From positions 1 through 38,545 of the forward strand of contig CAYJAZ010000025.1 in NCBI GenBank assembly GCA_964368455.1: DNA of 38,545 bases, written 5' to 3'. The stretch's first letter is position 1, and each line of letters starts with the position of its first letter. The stretch is from CAYJAZ01 sp964368455 (lineage in GTDB: Bacteria; Desulfobacterota; Desulfovibrionia; Desulfovibrionales; Desulfovibrionaceae). A model generated the notes under the pieces. It did no database searches. It saw only the letters and a list, made by a program, of their open reading frames with translations, and had not been told where the DNA came from. Shown here one piece after another: positions 32,912 to 38,545 of this stretch. A program made the translations under genes and the position numbers.

Positions 32912-34312
32912 TTATTTAAGCCAATCAGTGATAGATTGAATTTGTTTTTTTATAGACTCAAAACCTGTTCCGCCGTGTTGATTTCTGCGAGCAACAGCAG
33001 TTCTGTAGTCTAAAATGTGGAAAACTTCTTCGCTCGCTTTATATGGAGCAGGAATGTGTAAATTAAGTTCTTCTAAGGAAAGATTTTCTAAACCAAGAGA
33101 TTTTTCTTCTGCATAAGCTACTGTTTTTCCTGTGATATGATGTGCTTCTCTGAAAGGAATGCCAAGGCCTACAAGATAGTCTGCAAATTCCGTAGCATTC
33201 AAAAAGCCACGTGAAAGAGATTTTGCCATGTTTTCAGGATTAAATTTCGCTTGTTCAAGCATTTCTGTCATTACTTTGAGAGAAAGGCTATAATTTTTAT
33301 AAGTATCAAAAAATGGTTCTTTGTCTTCTTGTAAATCTCTATTATAGGTGAGAGGAATGCCTTTTAATTGTGTGAATAAATTAAATAGATTACCATAGAT
33401 TCGTCCTGTTTTTCCACGCATAATTTCTGCTACATCAGGATTCTTTTTTTGCGGCATGATTGAAGAGCCAGTAGTGTGTCTGTCTGAAAGGCGAACAAAG
33501 CCAAATAATGGATTAGACCAAATAATCAATTCTTCACAAAATCTTGAAAGATGCATGCTTGAAGTTGAGGCACAAAAGAGAGCTTCAAGTACAAAATCTC
33601 TGTCTGCAACTGCATCCATACTGTTTTGAAAAACTCCATACATGTCAAGTTGTTCAGCTATTAAATGTGGTTTGATTTCAAAGGTAGTTCCAGCTAAAGC
33701 CGCAGCACCAAGCGGAGAAATCCTTGCTCTTTTTTCTGCTTGTTCAATACGCTCAACATCACGCTGAAACATAGCACAATAGGCAAGCAAATGATGTGCA
33801 AGGCTCACAGGTTGAGCTGGTTGAAAATGTGTACAGCCAGGTAATAATGTTTCTTGATGAATTATTGCTTGATCTAAGAAAGCTTGTATGAGTTTGCGTA
33901 ATAATTGCGACCATTCACGTAAGGCATGTGAAACAAAAAGTCTGAAATCAAGGCATACTTGATCATTTCTGCTTCTTGCAGTGTGTAATTTTTTTCCAAC
34001 TTCGCCAACTATTTGAGTAAGTCTTGTTTCAACATTCATGTGAACGTCTTCAAGTGCCGTACTCCATGTGAAATTATTTGCTTCAATTTCTGCTAAGACT
34101 TGATCAAGGCCATCGCAAAGAATTTTTGCTTCTTCATTTGTGATAATGTTTGAAGCGGCAAGCATTGTTGCATGGGCTTTTGAGCCTGCAATATCAACAC
34201 TATAAAGATTTTTGTCAAAAGAGACTGATTCTGTATATTGTTCAACTAAATCGGATACTTTTTCAGTAAAACGACCGCCCCAAGCACTATTAGTATTATT
34301 TGTATTTTGCAT
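32912..34312 (-). CDS. argH: Argininosuccinate lyase
   Basis: A 466-residue enzyme that splits argininosuccinate to arginine and fumarate, the last step of arginine synthesis. It has the fumarase/ASL superfamily signature GSSIMPQKKNPD with the catalytic Ser loop. Other family motifs are NTAWGGRF-like NSAWGGRFTEKVSD at the N-terminus, EDVHMNVETRLT, TARSRNDQV and GCTHFQPAQPVSLAHHLLAY. GGTGAG lies 7 bases before the ATG. Length is as usual. argG is not adjacent here. Confidence 0.97.
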   Translation of the reverse strand: MQNTNNTNSAWGGRFTEKVSDLVEQYTESVSFDKNLYSVDIAGSKAHATMLAASNIITNEEAKILCDGLDQVLAEIEANNFTWSTALEDVHMNVETRLTQIVGEVGKKLHTARSRNDQVCLDFRLFVSHALREWSQLLRKLIQAFLDQAIIHQETLLPGCTHFQPAQPVSLAHHLLAYCAMFQRDVERIEQAEKRARISPLGAAALAGTTFEIKPHLIAEQLDMYGVFQNSMDAVADRDFVLEALFCASTSSMHLSRFCEELIIWSNPLFGFVRLSDRHTTGSSIMPQKKNPDVAEIMRGKTGRIYGNLFNLFTQLKGIPLTYNRDLQEDKEPFFDTYKNYSLSLKVMTEMLEQAKFNPENMAKSLSRGFLNATEFADYLVGLGIPFREAHHITGKTVAYAEEKSLGLENLSLEELNLHIPAPYKASEEVFHILDYRTAVARRNQHGGTGFESIKKQIQSITDWLK

Positions 34313-34534
34313 ATAAAACTCACCTATATATAAAGAAAAATGCTATTTAGTCGAAATGTACATGTAGAGGGTTAAAAAGTCAAATGCAGAAGTAGATGTA
34401 AGAAGTGTGTAATAAGTGGATATAAACAACTTTTACTCTTTTTGTTTTGACTATGCTCAAATGATGAATTTAGAAAATCTATCATTGAGTATTTTATAAA
34501 ACGCTCTAAAAAACTGAATATTATGGAGTTGTTT
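34313..34534. other. Divergent intergenic region argH / DUF302 gene
   Basis: This holds the upstream sequences of two divergent genes. An imperfect inverted repeat (ATGCTCAAATGAT near 34454 with ATCATTGAGTAT near 34481) lies before the DUF302 gene. TTGACT near 34447 could be a -35 box but has a poor -10. No gene is seen in it. Confidence 0.35.
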
Positions 34535-35023
34535 ATGAAAAATACTTTTGTATTTTCCTTTCTATTGTGCTTGTTGGCTGTGTTCACTCTTTGCTTTGCT
34601 GATAGTTCAGTTGCAAAAAGTAAAAAAGCAATACCAAATGAAAATCTTCTTATTTTTGAAGCTCAATCAAATTTTGATGATCTCTACACAAAGGTAATGG
34701 ATTTTTTGAAAGAAAAAAACCTTACCGTATTTGCAGAATTTGATCATGCAAAAAATGCTGAAGAAACAAATTTGAAATTAAAGCCAAATAAAGTGATTGT
34801 TTTTGGCAATCCTGCTGTTGGTACAAAACTTATGCAAATAAATGCACAATTAGGTTTGGCTCTTCCTTTAAAAGTCTTACTACTAGAAAATGAAGATGGA
34901 AAAGCTCAAATAGTGATTCAAAGACTTTCAAAAGTTTTTGCTATGTATGGAATGCATAACAATGAAATAGTCACACGTATGGAAAGACTTTTGCTTACTT
35001 TAGCACAAGAAGTGACAAAATAA
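34535..35023 (+). CDS. DUF302-domain exported protein
   Basis: A 162-residue protein with a signal peptide (MKNTFVFSFLLCLLAVFTLC, cleavage near SSVA-KS). A DUF302 domain follows (TKVMDFLKEKNLTVFAEFDHAKNA, KPNKVIVFGNPAVGTKLMQ, LALPLKVLLLENEDGKAQIV). DUF302 proteins occur in the periplasm of many proteobacteria and have no settled function. The frame has an earlier ATG at 34523, but its ATGGAG is the Shine-Dalgarno sequence (GGAG, 6 bases from ATG 34535), so the second ATG is the start. A terminator follows. Confidence 0.88.
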   Translation: MKNTFVFSFLLCLLAVFTLCFADSSVAKSKKAIPNENLLIFEAQSNFDDLYTKVMDFLKEKNLTVFAEFDHAKNAEETNLKLKPNKVIVFGNPAVGTKLMQINAQLGLALPLKVLLLENEDGKAQIVIQRLSKVFAMYGMHNNEIVTRMERLLLTLAQEVTK

Positions 35024-35050
35024 AGATCAAGTAAATACTTGTAAAAATAA

Positions 35051-35080
35051 AAAACTCGAAATTTCTTTCGAGTTTTTTTA
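35051..35080. terminator. Bidirectional terminator (DUF302 gene / rnpB)
   Basis: AAAACTCGAAA (35051-35061) pairs with TTTCGAGTTTT (35066-35076) around TTTC, with T-runs on both strands. It closes the DUF302 gene and, on the minus strand, the RNase P RNA gene. Confidence 0.88.
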
Positions 35081-35086
35081 TTTTTT

Positions 35087-35640
35087 GAGTCAGCTATAAG
35101 CCGGATTTTGTTCGTAAATAAATTTACGCGGTTATCATTCCTCTAGGATATTTATTACTAAATACCTCAAGCAACCTACCCGAGAATATATTCCATACGG
35201 AAATGGCAGAGCAACCCTCTATTCTCCTATTTGGTCTTGCTTCGGACGAGGCTTATCTAGCTATACAGGTCACCCTATATACTGGTGGTCTCTTACACCG
35301 CCTTTTCACCCTTACCTCTACAAAGAAAGATTTTCACTTTCTCTTTTTGTCAAACTTCAAAGGCTTCTCAGTCATTTATGTTTAAATAAACTTCTTCTAA
35401 GCCTTTTCGTTTTCCTCAAGATAAAGTAAAACTTTTTCTTTGTTTTTTAGAGAAAGATTTTCACTTTCTCTTTTTGTCAAACTTCAAAGGTTTTCAGTTA
35501 AACCTTTTCGTTTTACCAGAGGCGGTTCTTTTCTGTGACGCTATCTAAGAATCACTTCTTCTGGGCATTACCCAGCGTCCTGCTCAATGAAGTCCGGACT
35601 TTCCTCTCCTTATAAAAAGCAGCGATAACCCGCATGACTC
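35087..35640 (-). ncRNA. rnpB: RNase P RNA (class A) with enlarged P12 region
   Basis: Catalytic RNA that matures tRNA 5' ends. On the minus strand the hallmark GAGGAAAGTCCGGAC lies at 35592-35606. GGTAAGGGTGAAA (35303-35316), AGACCAAATAGG, GGGTAGG-TTGCTTGAG and the 3' AATCCGGCTTATAG are all in order. The ends GAGTCATGC and GCTGACTC pair. At about 554 bases it is much longer than the usual 350-400. The excess sits in one place, between CCTCT (35518-35522) and its partner AGAGG (35315-35319), the position of helix P12. The gene follows the zinc-ribbon gene by 29 bases. Confidence 0.95.
35324..35516 (-). repeat. Tandem duplication inside the rnpB P12 extension
   Basis: A 40-base block is repeated exactly at 35324-35363 and 35451-35490 (period 127), beginning AGAAAGATTTTCACTTTCTC on the plus strand. 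Each copy continues into an 8-bp helix: AAAGGCTT/AAGCCTTT (35359-35366, 35399-35406) in one and AAAGGTTT/AAACCTTT (35486-35493, 35500-35507) in the other. The C:G to T:A change is compensated on both sides. Confidence 0.85.
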
Positions 35641-35669
35641 GAAATTATTGTTAGCAAGAAAGAAAGTTA

Positions 35670-36425
35670 TTATTCTTCTGTAACTTCTTCTTTTGTTTTT
35701 GTGTCTTCAAAATGCTCGCTCCAGAAAACTAATCTTTGGCAATTTGGGCAAGAAACAATTTGCTGTCCGCGTTGTAATTCATTAAATACTTGTGGTGGAA
35801 TAGCAATATTACAACCAGCACAAATTCCATCTCTAATATACACAATAGCAGGATTTTTTAATCTTTTTCTAATAAATTCATAACGAGTGAGCACAGGAAG
35901 AGGAATAATAGCTAAAGATTCTTTTCTTCTTGCTGCAAGTTCGGTTAATTCTTGTTCTGCTTCTTTTTGAAGAAGTTCAAGGTTTGCAGTTGCCTTGTCT
36001 AATTCTTCTTTGATCACATTCCAATCAGTCATAATTTCTTCAAGGCAAGATTGTTGATGTTCAACTTCACTTCTTAAAGCGTATTTTTCATCTTCATGGA
36101 ATCTTGATCTGCCTTCCATATTTTCAACTTCACGAGAAACAGCATTCATTTCTTTTTCACTTGAAACATGCTCTAATTTATCTTGAGCTTTTTGGATATC
36201 TGCTAAAGTGTCTTCAAAATCGTAGTTCATACGTTTTTGTTGTTCAGAAAGATGAACAAGTTTTTCCTCAATATGTTTTTTTTGTGCATCGTAAGTATTG
36301 AATTTTTGTTGCAGAGCTTCGATAGTACGCGGAGCTTTGCTGAGTCTTTCTTCGACTGCAAAGATGGCATTGTCTACTTGTTGTAATGCGATAAGTTGTG
36401 AAATTTGGCTGAGATAAAGACTCAT
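35670..36425 (-). CDS. Coiled-coil protein with C4-type zinc ribbon
   Basis: A 251-residue cytoplasmic protein. Residues 10-170 are a long coiled coil rich in Gln/Glu/Lys. The C-terminus is a C4 zinc ribbon with CxxC pairs Cys202/205 (CAGCNIAIPP) and Cys226/229 (SCPNCQRL). This is the zf-RING_7-like family, found beside Nif3-like genes in many bacteria, as here; its role is not established in this group. The frame has an ATG 12 bases earlier (36437), but that ATGGAG holds the Shine-Dalgarno sequence for the chosen ATG (GGAG, 6 bases away). The gene lies between nif3-like and rnpB. Confidence 0.85.
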   Translation of the reverse strand: MSLYLSQISQLIALQQVDNAIFAVEERLSKAPRTIEALQQKFNTYDAQKKHIEEKLVHLSEQQKRMNYDFEDTLADIQKAQDKLEHVSSEKEMNAVSREVENMEGRSRFHEDEKYALRSEVEHQQSCLEEIMTDWNVIKEELDKATANLELLQKEAEQELTELAARRKESLAIIPLPVLTRYEFIRKRLKNPAIVYIRDGICAGCNIAIPPQVFNELQRGQQIVSCPNCQRLVFWSEHFEDTKTKEEVTEE

Positions 36426-36497
36426 ATTTTTCTCCATTTAGTGTTCAATTAATAAGAAATTAGTGTATGTAAAATCCTTTTTTAATAAGGATAGTAG

Positions 36498-37445
36498 CTA
36501 GAAATAAGAATAAGGATTTTTTGCTTCAATAAAGCTTACCTTAACATTGTGTTTTGAGAAATCATTTCCAAGTAAGAGGCTAAATCTACGCATCATTTCT
36601 TCTTCTAAAGAAAAATGCCCAACATCAAGAAGAATAGGAGGACGCTTTTGAAGAGGAAGACTTTGCAATGCATTTATTGCGTCGTGGTATTTCACATCTC
36701 CAGTGATATAAAGATCAACTCCAGATAAGAGAGCTTGATCATATAAAGAAGCAGCAGAACCAGTGCATAGAGCAATTGATTTTATTTCTCTTTTTGTAGA
36801 ATCTTCTGAATCTAAAGAAATATAACGAAAATCTTTTAAAGATACATTTGGCATTAATTCAAGTAATTTATCACAGATTTGAGTCAATGTACTTGCTTTT
36901 TTTAATGTGCCAACAATGCCAAAATTATCCTTTTTATCAAGTGGTTGAATATCATTTAAAGCAAGTTCTTCGCCAAGCCATTTGCTCACAAAACAAAGTT
37001 TTTCAACTCTGTCGTAGAAATCGTATAAAGTGTCGTGAAAAGCATCTGGATTTTTGCTCATTTTTACAGAAGCTTCTATACTTAATCCTTTGGAACTGAG
37101 ATTGTTTTCAGAATTAATCTTTCTTTTATGTTTTGTTGCGTCTAGGGAAGTGTGTGCAGAATAGAGAAGAACTTGTTTTGATAAAAGTAGGGAAATAACT
37201 TTGAAAAGTGGATCAACTTTATTTAATCTATAATCTCTCATTGCAAGTGGATGATGCGAAATAATAAAGTCACAATCAAGGGCTAATGCTTTTTCAATGC
37301 TTTCTATGCTTGGATCAAGCATAAGGGCAATGTGTTTGAAAAAAGGCCTTGCACTTTCTATCTGTATACCTGAAGAATCCCAATCAGCCTGAACATGCAA
37401 AGGTGCATATTGTTCTATTCTTTCTATAATGCTTGTTTTATCCAT
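36498..37445 (-). CDS. Nif3-like dinuclear metal centre protein
   Basis: A 315-residue protein of the Nif3/YbgI family, toroidal hexamers with a two-metal site. The ligand set is visible: His64-His65 (SHHPL), Asp102 (HTSLDA), His277 and Glu281 (DVGHFSLEEE). Family members are annotated as GTP cyclohydrolase 1 type 2 homologues, but the physiological reaction is not firmly known. The length lies between the short (about 250) and PII-inserted (about 370) forms. It precedes the zinc-ribbon gene by 72 bases on the same strand. Confidence 0.88.
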   Translation of the reverse strand: MDKTSIIERIEQYAPLHVQADWDSSGIQIESARPFFKHIALMLDPSIESIEKALALDCDFIISHHPLAMRDYRLNKVDPLFKVISLLLSKQVLLYSAHTSLDATKHKRKINSENNLSSKGLSIEASVKMSKNPDAFHDTLYDFYDRVEKLCFVSKWLGEELALNDIQPLDKKDNFGIVGTLKKASTLTQICDKLLELMPNVSLKDFRYISLDSEDSTKREIKSIALCTGSAASLYDQALLSGVDLYITGDVKYHDAINALQSLPLQKRPPILLDVGHFSLEEEMMRRFSLLLGNDFSKHNVKVSFIEAKNPYSYF

Positions 37446-37612
37446 TCTTACACCGAGACAATTATGTATTTTTTTTCATCAAAAAAAGATACATAAAAGT
37501 ATAATTAATGTCAACTTTTACACAATGCCTCTTTAAAATTTCATATCTTTATCTTTATATTTTTTATAGAGTGTAAAGATACAGAATATTGAGATAAAGT
37601 GTTAAAATAAAA

Positions 37613-37645
37613 AAAGTGCTTATGAAAAAAGATCATAAGCACTTT
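37613..37645 (-). terminator. Rho-independent terminator of the qrc operon
   Basis: A perfect 13-bp stem, AAAGTGCTTATGA (37613-37625) with TCATAAGCACTTT (37633-37645), and loop AAAAAGA. It is followed on the minus strand by TTTTATTTTAA and begins 19 bases after the qrcD stop. The rest of 37446-37612 is the upstream region of the Nif3-like gene, with no other feature seen. Confidence 0.92.
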
Positions 37646-37664
37646 CCTACTTTTTTATAAGAAA

Positions 37665-38545
37665 TTAAGCTTTTTCATTTAAAGCTTGTTCTTGCGGGAA
37701 GAGAGGGCAGTATCTGTAGGTGAGTGATAAAATCATCGCACCATAAGAAACAACCAAGGCACAAGCAGCCCATTCTACCCAGTTAGGCATATAGAATTTC
37801 CATTCATCAAAAGGCATAACAGGAATAGCTAAAGCTTGAACTGTCATAACATATCTGTTGATAGTAACGCCTACACAAGCAAGAATGAAAAGAGTGTAAT
37901 ATACTTTCATGTTTTGACGCATTGAAGGCATAAGAAGCAAGATAGCTGGAACTATAGCAAAAAGATGCTCTAAAATAAACATCCATTGGCCATAAATAGT
38001 GCCATAGAATTGATCGCTATAAGAAAGACCAGCTTTTGGAAGAATGCCATTGATCCAAGCTAATGTATCTAAACATTTGAAAACAGAATAGATAAGAAGC
38101 ATTGTTCCAGCGATTTTAGCCATTAATTGCTTTACATCATAAGAAACTAAGTTCTTACCTGTGAGTTTTTCAATGAAAGTTGCTACTAAAGTAGTAAACA
38201 TTGGGCCAACGCTCACAGCTGAAAGAATGTAAAGGAAGAAAGTCCAAGGCCAGATGAAGAAACCTTCTCTGTAAACATAAGGACGGCCAAATAAAACACC
38301 ATACATACCGCCAAGAGAACCTTGGTGGAAAGTTGACAAGAATGCACCAATACCAGCAAATAAAGGCATAAATACATGGAAGTTATGCGCTAAAGCTGCT
38401 ATTGTTCTATTCTTCATAAGCATTCTGTTTTCAAGAGTGATTGGAGTGTATTCAATAATCAAAACAATACAATAACATGTGATACAAAAGATAACTTCTG
38501 TAAGCATGGAGTGTACGTTTGGATACCAATAACCAAACCAAGCAC
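37665..38545 (-). CDS. qrcD: Menaquinone reductase membrane subunit QrcD (NrfD-like), 5' part outside window
   Basis: The C-terminal 292 or so residues of a polytopic NrfD/PsrC-type protein; the frame stays open to the window edge (reading ..WFGYWYPNVHSMLTE). I recognise QrcD of Desulfovibrio from blocks such as NVHSMLTEV, AHNFHVFMPLFAGIGAFLS, FHQGSLGGMYGVLFGRP, REGFFIWPWTFFL, RYVMTVQALAIPVMPFD and the C-terminal SYGAMILSLTYRYCPLFPQE. QrcABCD takes electrons from periplasmic cytochrome c3 (hydrogen or formate oxidation) to menaquinone and supports sulfate respiration. QrcD is usually the last gene of its operon, which fits the terminator found right after it. Confidence 0.88.
   Translation of the reverse strand, partial: AWFGYWYPNVHSMLTEVIFCITCYCIVLIIEYTPITLENRMLMKNRTIAALAHNFHVFMPLFAGIGAFLSTFHQGSLGGMYGVLFGRPYVYREGFFIWPWTFFLYILSAVSVGPMFTTLVATFIEKLTGKNLVSYDVKQLMAKIAGTMLLIYSVFKCLDTLAWINGILPKAGLSYSDQFYGTIYGQWMFILEHLFAIVPAILLLMPSMRQNMKVYYTLFILACVGVTINRYVMTVQALAIPVMPFDEWKFYMPNWVEWAACALVVSYGAMILSLTYRYCPLFPQEQALNEKA

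Noticed and set aside
35203..35385. Plus-strand frame within rnpB
   Set aside because: It overlaps conserved RNase P RNA sequence and has no protein features.
35324..35490. Possible CRISPR-like direct repeats
   Set aside because: There are only two copies of the 40-base block, both inside rnpB, with paired stems; this is a duplication in the P12 region.

Overview
This is a low-GC, AT-rich bacterial chromosome segment, most likely from a sulfate- or sulfite-reducing member of the Desulfovibrionaceae. The strongest taxonomic clue is the partial gene at the right edge, which reads as QrcD, the membrane subunit of the Qrc menaquinone reductase typical of Desulfovibrio-type sulfate reducers. The clustering of iorAB with a PaaK-type ligase, a LapB-type type I secretion ABC exporter and the pairing Nif3 / C4 zinc ribbon / rnpB fit that assignment. 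The base composition is far below that of most Desulfovibrio, so a host-associated lineage is possible (inference). No CRISPR array, phage, transposase or rRNA operon was seen.

Layout. 1-5.9 kb: an intergenic repeat, a cation diffusion facilitator, a SIMPL-domain protein on the other strand, then iorA-iorB-paaK for oxidation of aryl-pyruvates from aromatic amino acids. 5.98-13.7 kb (minus strand): an eight-gene operon comprising an alkaline-phosphatase-superfamily hydrolase, tctC, tctB, tctA, two small unknown proteins, an MFS transporter and an OsmC-like protein. It is preceded by a perfect sigma-54 promoter (TGGCAC-N5-TTGC) and faces a divergent sigma-54 activator gene (13.8-15.4 kb). This looks like a dedicated uptake and cleavage pathway for an unidentified carboxylated phospho- or sulfo-compound. 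It is my best candidate for an undescribed system.

15.4-27.1 kb: a poly-aspartate lipoprotein, tRNA-Ala(GGC), then two large FecR/RTX-like paralogues with near-identical promoters and N-termini. A convergent tolC-ABC-hlyD type I secretion operon follows, which presumably exports them. 27.4-29.4 kb: a divergent DtxR-family regulator, a pair of small unknown genes, and a 0.6-kb nested inverted-repeat structure. That structure is made of two copies of the repeat found at the left edge around a MITE-like core.

29.4-38.5 kb: gcvPA-gcvPB (glycine decarboxylase P-protein), a nucleoside-deoxyribosyltransferase-like gene with argH, and a DUF302 protein. These are followed by rnpB with an unusually enlarged P12 region, a C4 zinc-ribbon coiled-coil protein, a Nif3-like protein and the 3' part of qrcD.

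All assignments come from reading the sequence and remembered family signatures; no database search was run.
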